DNA from: Azolla caroliniana
Taxonomy: Eukaryota > Polypodiophyta
DNA length: 64,000 nucleotides
Assembly (NCBI GenBank): GCA_043228905.1
Contig: JBHGNT010000016.1
Location: 4,092,001-4,156,000, forward strand
Direction: 5' to 3'
In this document: positions 55,950 to 64,000 of the stretch, one piece after another
Layout: each line of letters opens with the position of its first letter
How positions within the stretch are numbered: position 1 is the stretch's first letter
Program-made: the position numbers and the translations under genes
Notes under the pieces: generated by a model
The model's input: only the letters and a program-made list of their open reading frames with translations
Databases searched by the model: none
What the model was told of the DNA's origin: nothing

Positions 55950-58900
55950 GTATTGGCTTTAAAAGTTATTTATTTCTACTTCTCTGGTATAAATAAGTGA
56001 GCAGCTAATATATTATAACTTGTGTTTGCAATCTTCCAGGTGTATATTTTGTGGCCTCGGATTCAAGCTGGAGGCTATGGATGTTGTGATTACACCATGC
56101 TTGCACACATATCATGTGCTATGTGCTAAGTATCATTTTGAGAAAGAGAATGTACATGTATGGACTGTAAAACTACAATTGCGGCTGAGTGGTACTATGC
56201 TTGGGGTTTAAAAGTACACCCGTACGGTATGTGGTTCTACTATTCTATTGTTTGTATTATATGATGTCAATTAACATTTGGACTAGAACTAGTGTATGCC
56301 ACAATTCATACTTCAAATTTAGTGTAATCTCTAACAACTATTATGTGGAACCCTAATTATGTGGGTTAGTATTGGCAGTACTCTTAATATATAATTGGTA
56401 TGTGTAGTTGAAGGGATATTTTCCAGAATTAGTAGTACTAAAAGGGAACCAGGTACAACATCGTCCAATCTATATTGCAACTTGCCTAGTATTAGTTTAG
56501 TAAACACTATACTTATAGTACATTGTTGACTGTTAGATTGTTTGTGTAACTTGGGAATTAGTACTAGTAATGTAATTTGGGAACAAGGTGTATAGTAAAT
56601 TGCTGAATAATAGTACAATTATTGTAATTTGGAAATGAGGTGTGTCAAACACATATCACGTTTAGTACTAATACTGTTCAAGATTAATATTGTTGGTGTA
56701 ATTAGTACAAGTTATGTAACTAGGTGTGTAGAACACATATCATGTTTAGTATTACTTGTGTGCAAAATACCAATCTACATTTGTTGGATTAGTACTTAGT
56801 AAGTACTACATGGTTCATGATTAGTACTAGTTCTGTACTTTGTGAACTAAGTTACTAGTACATTGCTCATGACTAATACTAGTTTTGTAATTTCGGAACT
56901 GAGTAGTACTTTGTTCCTTATTAGTACTAGTTTTGTACCTTATTAGTACTAGATCAGTAATCTAGAAAATAAGTGAGTAGTACATTTTGTAGGATTAGTA
57001 CTAATTGTGTAATTTGACTAAGTCAGTGGTACATTGTTGAGTAGTACATTGTTCAGGATTAGTACTAATTGTGTAATTTGACTAAGTCAGTGGTACATTG
57101 TTGAGTAGTACATTGTTCAGGATTAGTACTAATTGTGTAATTTGACTAAGTCAGTGGTACATTGTTGAGTAGTACATTGTTCAGGATTAGTACTAATTGT
57201 GTAATTTGACTAAGTCAGTGGTACATTGTTCGGGATTAGTACTCCTTGTGTAATTTGGTAACTAAGTGAGTAGTATATTGTGCATGATTAGTACTACTTG
57301 TGTAAATTGGGAACTAAGTGAGCATTACATTGTTCGGGATTAGTACTCCTTGTGTAATTTGGTAACTAAGTGAGTAGTATATTGTGCATGATTAGTACTA
57401 CTTGTGTAAATTGGGAACTAAGTGAGCATTACATTGTTCGGGATTAGTACTCCTTGTGTAATTTTGTAACTAAGTGAGTAGTATATTGTGCATGATTAGT
57501 ACTACTTGTGTAAATTGGGAACTAAGTGAGCAGTACATTGTTCGGGATTAGTACTCCTTGTGTAATTTGGTAACTAAGTGAGTAGTATATTGTGCATGAT
57601 TAGTACTACTTGTGTAAATTGGGAACTAAGTGAGCAGTACATTGTTCGGGATTAGTACTCCTTGTGTAATTTGGTAACTAAGTGAGTAGTATATTGTGCA
57701 TGATTAGTACTACTTGTGTAAATTGGGAACTAAGTGAGCAGTACATTGTTCGGGATTAGTACTCCTTGTGTAATTTGGTAACTAAGTGAGTAGTATATTG
57801 TGCATGATTAGTACTACTTGTGTAAATTGGGAACTAAGTGAGCAGTACATTGTTCGGGATTAGTACTAGTTCAGTGATTTAGGAAATAAGTGAGTAGTAC
57901 ATTGTTCAAGATTAGTACTACTTATTAATTTGACTAAGTCAGTGGTACATTTTTCGGGATTAGTACTTGTGTAATTTGGTAACTAAGTGAGTAGTATATT
58001 GTGCATGATTAGTACTACTTGTGTATATTGTGCATGATTAGTACTAATCGTGTATATTGGGAACTAAGTGAGCAATACATTGTTCCTTATTAGTACTAGT
58101 TCAGTAATTTAGGAAACAAGTGAGTAGTACATTGTTCAAGATTAGTACTACTTTTTAATTTGACTAAGTCAGTGGTACATTGTTCGGGATTAGTACTCCT
58201 TGTGTAATTTGGTAACTAAGTGAGTAGTATATTGTGCATGATTAGTACTACTTGTGTATATTGTGCATGATTAGTACTACTTGTGTAAATTGGGAACTAA
58301 GTGAGCAGTACAGTGTTCCTTATTAGTACTAGTTCAGTAATTTAGGAACTATGTGAGTAGTACATTGTTCATGATTGGTACATTGTGTAATATGGGAAGC
58401 AGCTCTTGTGACCTACATTATATATTTTAGATGATGGTACTAACATTCAAGGTTTTTTTGTTTCTTGCAATGAATGTTGTAGTGTCAAGCAACTCCACGC
58501 CAGGGAAGGTAATGGAACAACCAGCCCCTGTGCCGAAACCCTCAATATCTGCTGCACATTCCAAGGTTCAGGGACCATCATTACCAATAACCTATGATTT
58601 TTATGATGAGGATGAATGTATGAGAAGGGCCATTGGATCAGTGGAACATATGCTTCTACAAACAAATTCCCCAAGCTCCGGTCAACATCAAGAAATAGAG
58701 CCCACTAAGAAGAGAAATGCAGTTTCTTTACAAATAGAGCCCAGTAAGAAGAGAAATGCTGCAAGAATGTTGTATGGAAACGGCAAGAAAGGTAAAGTTG
58801 AATGCAATGGTGAGTCATATAAGTTCTCACCTGTCCGGAGCATTGTCAACCTAATCCATTGTCTAATACCATGTACTTGTGTTACTAGCTGATGACGAAA

Positions 58901-60392
58901 TGATATTTGGTGACGGAGATACGAGTCAAAAACCTGATCGTGAAGACGAATTTATCACACTCCCAGGTACACGTCAAAAGCCAGACTTTGAAAACAATGA
59001 TTTAGCTCATAACAACCCTATTTTTGTTGCTATTATAGATCATAACAACACTGTTGAGCACCTAGATGTTGTGGAGAAGATGACCGAGCCCACCACTTGC
59101 AATGGGGTATCTACGGCTGTACAGTATGACGATGTAACATTAGGTAAAAATGTGGCCCTAAACCCTATGTTCATTGTTTGCAAACTTTTGAGTATGTGAG
59201 TTGATACCAATATTCTTTGGAATCCCATTAATTAGGTTTACAAGAGTAGTCTGATTCCCAACTGCAATCAAATGAATCGGGAACTTCATGGAGCACAAGT
59301 GCAGAGTCAGATTCTGGTCAGAGTCAGAATCAAATTAACCTTTGCACGGAGGCAGACTCTGGAAGCACATCTTCCACACATGAGGATTGTGAGAAAAACG
59401 AAGCATTCATATGTGAAGAGCAGCTGGCATGTACAAACAACACTATGTCTAAAGAAGCCTATGAGGAGTGTGGAAAGAATATGACAAGTACTGAAGAGAA
59501 GATTGAAGCCCATGAAGAGTGTGGAAAGAATATGGCAAGTACTAAAGAGAAGATTGAAGCCCATGAAGAGTGTGGAAAGAATATGGCAAGTACTAAAGAG
59601 AAGACTGATTGTATTGATAATGTGGCAAGTGCTGAAGAGAAGACTGATTGTACTGATAATGTGTTAGTAGTGTCTACTGATAATGTGCTAGTACTGTCTA
59701 AAGATTCCCATGAGGATCATGGAAAGAACATTGCTAGTAATGAAGAGGAGCTTGATTGTACTAAGAATGTGCTAGTAGTGTCTTGTGAAGCCCATGAGGA
59801 TCGTGGAAAGAACATCGCTTTCCCTGAAGATAAGCCTGATTGTACAGAATCCCATGAGGAGTGTAGAGCGAACAACATTACTAATGAAGGGGGGCCTGAT
59901 TGTACTCAGAGCGAGCATACTAGCATCACCAAAGAGGACCAGGCAATAACGACCACCCAAGCAGGTACACGTTGTCTTAAGAATGAGGTGACATCCACCG
60001 TAGAAGAGGAGTTGACCATGACTACTGCCACGGTCCACATACAGGAGTCTAATAAGAACGAGTGTATAGGCATCGGTGATGATGATAGGGCAATAAAGAT
60101 CGCTAGGATTACAAGCATTCAGGAGATGAGTGATAATTTGTCTATCGACAGCACCTTTGTGGATTTGTGTACAAGCATTGCAGTTGTAGAAAACACAGTT
60201 GCTCTCTCAAGCTTGCCACCAGTACAAGGTGCCCGCGCATCCACACCTATCTCTGATGCCTCTGATGATGAAGTGCCACTTAGTCAGCTCATACCTAAAG
60301 GCTTTAAGATAAAGAAGAATGTAAAATCAGAAAAATCTGGCACCAACAACAAGCGCATTACAAGATCGGCCAAGTTACCCTCTAGTGCCTGA
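54892..60392 (+). CDS. Uncharacterised multi-exon protein with coiled coil and RING-H2 finger
   Basis: Exons inferred from splice sites: 54892-55949, 56040-56226, 58483-58809, 58889 to about 59100-59143, and 59250-60392. Introns 1-3 have matching phases (2, 1, 1). Order: Lys/Arg-rich N-terminus with KTPMKE-type repeats; a globular part (GWNYFLRARPDVYPELRGWL); a helical coiled-coil region; a RING-H2 finger (C-x2-C ... C-x-H-x2-H-x2-C ... C-x2-C); a region with two KKRNA repeats; an acidic tail with three ~17-residue repeats (AHEECGKNMAST) and a basic end (GFKIKKN...RITRSAK). RING-H2 suggests E3 ubiquitin ligase activity; the basic stretches suggest the nucleus. A 1-nt frameshift inside the RING exon breaks the present sequence. 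The family is not recognised; the last junction and the start are uncertain. Confidence 0.6.
56040..56226 (+). CDS. Exon 2 of the RING-H2 gene, frameshifted
   Basis: First part reads CIFCGLGF, ITPCLHTYHVLCAKYHFEKE (three zinc pairs of a RING-H2). The fourth pair CMDCKTTIAAEW lies in the +1 frame from about 56156, and only this frame reaches the strong donor G|GTATGT at 56227 in the phase exon 3 needs. One base appears to be missing near 56155. Read as it stands, translation stops at 56211 without the last zinc pair. Confidence 0.65.
56990..58345. repeat. Minisatellite with 52/104-bp higher-order structure
   Basis: Two blocks in the 2.26-kb intron. First: four copies of a 64-bp unit (ATTAGTACTAATTGTGTAAT...) at 57003, 57067, 57131, 57195. 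Second: six copies of exactly 104 bp from 57241, each a dimer of two diverged 52-bp halves (ATTAGTACTCCTTGTGTAAT... and ATTAGTACTACTTGTGTAAA...). Copies are nearly identical. Looser copies extend to ~58345 and scattered TTAGTACTA motifs start near 56430. Confidence 0.9.
58483..58809 (+). CDS. Exon 3 of the RING-H2 gene
   Basis: Acceptor GTTGTAG and donor AATG|GTGAGT. Pro/Ser-rich start (TPGKVMEQPAPVPKPS), then DFYDEDECMRRAIGSVEHM and two copies of IEPxKKRNA, a possible nuclear localisation signal. Confidence 0.6.
58889..60392 (+). CDS. C-terminal exons of the RING-H2 gene (acidic repetitive tail)
   Basis: From an acceptor at 58888: DDEMIFGDGDTSQKPDRED, then a second QKPD block. A further intron lies between about 59100-59143 and 59249 (acceptor GAGTAG). 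The last exon is rich in Ser, Glu and Cys with tandem HEECGKNMAST repeats at about 59505-59610 and weaker DHGKNIA copies; it ends at the TGA 60390-60392 after ITRSAKLPSSA. Confidence 0.55.
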
Positions 60393-60625
60393 TTGTCTTT
60401 CGATTGTACTTGAACTTTAGTTGTTAGTGATGTCTGAAATTGAACTATTTGGATACCAAAATACTGTTTCAATTGCCAATGTCAAAAATCCAGTTCATGA
60501 ATCTGAAATAGTTATACCAGTGTGAAATCAAGTTCATGTTTAAGGATTGCTTCTGTATTTTGCTCGTCAACATATATCAAAAACAATGGGAATATACTTT
60601 TTGATCTAAGTATTCTTATTTTACA

Positions 60626-61414
60626 ACGTTTTGTTTCTTTTTTGAGATCATCTCCTAATCCTCGCAAAGTCTTTCAGTCTGTTGTAGATAAAATGCTTGA
60701 AAGTCTTCTTAGCTTGCTAGGAAAATTTAGGTTTTCAGGTGTTGATGATGAGAAACAGAAAATATCGGGTGTTATTGAAGATATACTGAAGTATAGACTA
60801 TTTCATCAATCCCATTTGGAGGGTAACCAGAATGTGTGCAAATTGTTGAAGCAATGTGAACCCTATTTTGATGATATCATCCCAAAGGATGAACCATCCA
60901 CTAACAGTAGTAAGGAAACACTTACCTTTTTGAGCTATCACAAATTATTGTTTCAGGAGTTGGATTATTTTGTTAAGGAAAGGAAGGTATGTACTTTAAA
61001 ATCCATAGCCTGGATATTCAGGACTTATATACAAGAAGTTAAAACTCAGATGGCTTCACAGGACATATCATGAAACAAAAAAGGATTCTAAGAGAATAAT
61101 TTTCTTTGTTGTCTTCACAGAATTCATCGCCCCCTTTGAAGAATGAACTTACAGTAGAAAATCTTACAATATTAATGTCTTTAATGAATTCAACTAACAA
61201 TCTTCTCTTGGTAGCAAAAGAAGAGCAGATTTATGTGCCAACAAAGGACACACCAACTCTTATGAATCTAGACTTTATCAAGAAGATATACAATATTTTT
61301 ACTCATTTTAACATGGCTCTACAAAACTTCTATGCTCAAATAACATCAGGAAATATGAGCAATATCGGCAATGAAGAAATCCAAGTCCTGTTGACAACAA
61401 CTAATATATTATGA
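60626..61414 (+). pseudogene. URB2/NPA2-like exons, partial
   Basis: Exon A (about 60626-60986) and exon B (61121-61414) are joined by a GT-AG intron in phase. Exon A starts LQRFVSFLRSSPNPRKVFQS, VVDKMLESLLSLLGK and includes LSYHKLLFQELDYFVKERK; exon B holds LTVENLTILMSLMNSTNNLL. The NPRKVFQSV/LLESLL run and helical-repeat style resemble plant Urb2/Npa2 proteins (60S ribosome biogenesis, nucleolus), judged from memory only. Full proteins are above 1000 aa, so this is a fragment or captured exons; it is followed by unrelated DNA. Confidence 0.4.
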
Positions 61415-61559
61415 AAGATAAGTACAAGTGGTTGAGAGGCATAAACACTTTAGAAGAAAGATGAAATATATCAATTCATTTGTTAATCATCAAAATTAAT
61501 AGTGAACTCCAAGTGGATGTTTTTCAGTTTTCTGGTACAATGTATTGATAGGGTGACTT

Positions 61560-62394
61560 TCAAGCATTAAATAGAGAGACCTCCCCTAATATGTGCTCAT
61601 GAACCTCTTGGGGGACCTTGTAGACAGTGTTGTATCCCTTAACCTTGTGCTTTGCTTGAGTCATATTGAATTTGATCGCTAGAATGGCATCAACGTAGAT
61701 TATTGCGATGGGTGCTTCTTTTAGTAATGCATATGTGTTCTTGCACTGCGGCAAATTTGCATAATAGTTTCCATACACGACAGACTCACCAACGTTGAAA
61801 TTGTTGCCCCAACCATCCCTCACCACTTCTTTCAATAATGTCTTTCCTTGCTTGCACACCACAATGTAGTAGTCTTCTAAATCTTCATTCTGAGGCGATT
61901 TGACCACTGCAAAATGATCTCCAACTTCCAATAAAACTGCCAAGTCTTGATTTTGGTTGTAGTATACAATATCGTTTGAATGCACATCCTCTTCAATATC
62001 ATCTTGTTGTTCAGGCTCAAGCTTCTGCAGCTTCCAGGGCTCCGCGATTGATAGGTTGATGCATTTATCCCAAGCTTCATCTAGACACATGGAACAAAAG
62101 CATGATAAACTACGGAGTAACAATTGTGTTGTGTCCTTGCGGCTAAACCCTAACACACAATGGGTGTTGCGTGTGCCTATCACGGTTTTACAACCATATG
62201 ATTTAGTTCTATCGACCTCATCAGCGCGAACTTCAACAAACAATCTCTTCTTACCATCATTTGACATCTTCCATTTTAGCCACTACACAACATCATGTGC
62301 ATTTTGTAACTTAGCACCATTATTATCCAACTGCTCACTTGTAAGGGAACGTTTGATCACAGCCCCCGCGCCATCATGCTCTCCTTTTCCATGT
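61560..62394 (-). pseudogene. Transposase-like protein with HGKGEHDGAG and CFC-x2-C motifs, cut by Copia LTR
   Basis: The intact ORF is 62267-61560 (235 aa). The same frame extends up to 62394 through one TAG (about 62287) and reads HGKGEHDGAGAVIKRSL and AKLQNAHDVV. Downstream come LLRSLSCFCSMCLDEAWDKC, DLAVLLEVGDHFAVVKS and DYYIVVCKQGKTLLKEVVRD. The HGKGxxDGxG motif occurs in eukaryotic transposase-like proteins near the last catalytic Glu; the exact superfamily is not certain. The N-terminal part should lie beyond 62395, where a Copia LTR starts, so the gene was broken by that insertion. Confidence 0.55.
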
Positions 62395-62993
62395 TGTTGG
62401 GATTACGGTCCCTTCGGATGGGATGGTCGGATATCGGAGACGAATGCCGACAAGCCCGGTTTCGGTTTCGGAACCGGATGGTGAAAACCCGACATCGGAG
62501 CCGGATGACGAATGTACCCGGAGCGAGATCCGGATGTGGGGACATATCTGTGAATATGTTTGCCAAGGGCCCTTGAGGCTATAGTTGTAAATAGCCCCAA
62601 AGTCATATGTGTATAAATATGACTTAGGGCAATCAGTTTTGGTGTGGCTGATCATTTTTCTGTTTTTCCACTCAAGAGGAGTGAAGAGAGAGCAGCCGCG
62701 AGAGAGATAGAGCGTGAGAGAGGAAGAGGTCGACGCCTCTGTGTAATACCGCCGCCTGTGGCGAGGACAGCGAGCTCAAGGTCGTCGCCTTGCAGCTCGC
62801 CATTGTATATTTCTCTGTGCATAGTTCGTTTGGAGTCTTGTACTCCCGTGGTTTTTCCCGTCTAGGGTTTTCCACGTTAATCCCTGTGTATTCGTGTTCT
62901 TTCTCTGTGGTTCCTATTTTCTGCTGCATTGATTCGTGTTTACTCGGTTGTGGCCGAGTGGTGAAGGTTAATCGGAGCGTCGATTGCTCAACA
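62395..62993 (+). mobile_element. Copia 5' LTR
   Basis: 599 bp, TGTTGGGATTACGG...CTCAACA. TATA box GTATAAATATGAC near 62611. Same family as the LTR at 45648. Followed after 3 bases by the primer-binding site. Confidence 0.9.
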
Positions 62994-62996
62994 AAC

Positions 62997-63009
62997 TGGT
63001 ATCAGAGTG
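62997..63009 (+). other. Primer-binding site (initiator Met tRNA type)
   Basis: TGGTATCAGAGTG, the usual plant Copia primer site, 3 bases after the LTR end. Confidence 0.9.
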
Positions 63010-63023
63010 GGCTGCTGCAGAAA

Positions 63024-63974
63024 ATGGAAGGCGGCGGCAGCGGGCAGCCGGGGATGATGGTGCTAAATGCACAGAATTACGCCGACTGGAAGATCAAGAT
63101 GGAGGATCTTCTGATTGTTCGGGACCTGTACGAACCGATTGACAGGTCGGAAATACCGAAGGGGGTACTTGAGTCAGAATGGAGGCTTCTGAACCGGAAA
63201 GCCGTTGCAACCATTCGGCAATACGTAGACGTGAGCGTTCTACAACATGTGGCGAACGACACCAACGCATATGAGATGTGGCGGAAGCTGTCGGGCCTCT
63301 ATGAGAGGAAGAATGCGTTGAACCGGACCTCCCTGATGAGGAAGATAGTGAACCTCAAGTACCGGGACGGCGAGAGTATGGTGGAACACGTAAGCACGTT
63401 CATGGGATTCGTGAACCAGCTTGCGGCGATCAAGTTCCCGCTGGAGGATGCAATGCAAGCCATCATTCTGATGTGTACATTGCCGGAAAGCTGGGAGAAC
63501 TTGGTGGTGACTCTCAGCACCTCCTGCACCGAAGATAACTTGTCCCTACAAACGGTAAAGACAAGTATTTTGAACGAAGAAGCGCGTCGGAGAGATAAAG
63601 AACCGGCCTCCGACTCGAAGGCGCTGCTTACCGAATCGGAACGGGGAAGACAATGGAACCGGAGTCCGCAAAGACGGGAGAAGTCGGGGACCCGGTCGCA
63701 GTCAAGAGGAAGGCCCACATGTTTCCACTGTGGGAAGTCGGGGCACTTCCGAAAGAATTGTCGGCATTACCGAAAAGACAACGGAGCCGACGACACCGAT
63801 TCGAAGAAGTCTTCGGAACGGAACGGTGCTTACCGGGGAGCCACGGACCGGAATGGTTCGGATCGGCGAGGGCAGGACCGGAAAGGAACGACGGCACTCG
63901 CGGCAAGTGAAGAGGAGATCATGCTCATTACCGAAGAAGGTGAACTAAACATTGCCGGCGATGAGACTACCTGA
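63024..63974 (+). CDS. Copia gag, intact, followed by protease start
   Basis: The first ATG after the primer site gives 316 aa with no break. Order: MVLNAQNYADWKIKMEDLL and YEMWRKLSGLYERKNALNR (gag/UBN2 fold), ILMCTLPESWENLVVTLS, a basic Ser/Arg stretch, then the zinc knuckle CFHCGKSGHFRKNC and a charged tail. A TGA (63972-63974) ends the frame, but the reading goes on in frame into VVDSGASF, the start of the aspartic protease, until the window edge. The stop is either a single mutation or a gag-pol boundary. Confidence 0.9.
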   Translation: MEGGGSGQPGMMVLNAQNYADWKIKMEDLLIVRDLYEPIDRSEIPKGVLESEWRLLNRKAVATIRQYVDVSVLQHVANDTNAYEMWRKLSGLYERKNALNRTSLMRKIVNLKYRDGESMVEHVSTFMGFVNQLAAIKFPLEDAMQAIILMCTLPESWENLVVTLSTSCTEDNLSLQTVKTSILNEEARRRDKEPASDSKALLTESERGRQWNRSPQRREKSGTRSQSRGRPTCFHCGKSGHFRKNCRHYRKDNGADDTDSKKSSERNGAYRGATDRNGSDRRGQDRKGTTALAASEEEIMLITEEGELNIAGDETT

Positions 63975-64000
63975 GTGGTCGATTCCGGAGCGTCGTTCCA

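Larger units (their letters stand above)
62395..64000 (+). mobile_element. Copia retrotransposon, 5' part, runs off the window
   Basis: LTR, primer site, gag and protease start are in register and the best preserved retroelement coding region in the window, so it is probably the youngest Copia here. It landed in the minus-strand transposase-like gene. Confidence 0.9.

Noticed and set aside
56990-58345. CRISPR-like regular repeats
   Set aside because: The repeats are contiguous tandem units without unique spacers, in a plant intron; a minisatellite, not a CRISPR array.

Overview
The window is nuclear DNA from a seed plant, most likely a flowering plant with a large, repeat-rich genome. It has intron-containing genes with GT-AG splice sites, a plastid ATP/ADP translocator with a transit peptide, and a BARLEY B RECOMBINANT/BASIC PENTACYSTEINE (BBR/BPC) transcription factor. 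It also holds many layers of Ty1/copia, Ty3/gypsy, LINE, SINE, hAT and pogo-like insertions and long (GA)n/(CT)n and (GAA)n tracts. The species cannot be named from the sequence.

Host genes lie in the first 25 kb. A TPR-domain protein (+, 13-1814, two exons) is followed by a six-exon plastidic nucleotide transporter (-, 5268-8126). Its upstream side carries a (CT)n tract and thirteen TTGAC (W-box core) motifs in 140 bp. From 8.7 to 17.6 kb the DNA is largely decayed repeats, but two DNA transposons can be delimited to the base: a TA-flanked pogo-like element (14467-15519) and, 18 bp on, a hAT element with an 8-bp duplication and a transposase relic (15538-16667). A cluster of ACGT-core (G-box) motifs plus a (GA)n tract at 17.68-17.81 kb probably begins the BPC gene, whose intact 310-aa coding exon is at 23309-24241 behind a long leader intron.

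From 25.5 to 53.5 kb the window is a pile of nested retroelements. A minus-strand Copia (25510-29096) abuts a minus-strand gypsy element with chromovirus-like pol (29097-34448), whose LTR holds two perfect heat-shock elements. The gypsy pol is split by a palindromic element (30794-32583), itself split by a solo LTR (31219-32039). A plus-strand Copia (35341-46080) is split by a GC-rich gypsy element of unusual lineage (35662-42060) and by a solo-LTR-like insert (44101-45390). These last three inserts share TG...CA ends of the form TGTYGTGAAGA and 4-bp target duplications centred on CG. A third Copia relic (46530-48930) and two LINEs in opposite orientation (48800-53520) follow.

The last 10 kb hold an unfamiliar multi-exon gene (54892-60392) coding for a basic N-terminus, a coiled coil, a RING-H2 finger (broken by a 1-nt frameshift here) and a repetitive acidic tail. 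A highly ordered 104-bp minisatellite sits in its large intron. Two exons resembling ribosome-biogenesis factor URB2 follow (about 60626-61414, tentative). Next is a minus-strand protein with HGKGEHDGAG and CFC-x2-C motifs (61560-62394), cut by the 5' LTR of a young Copia element that runs off the right edge with intact gag.
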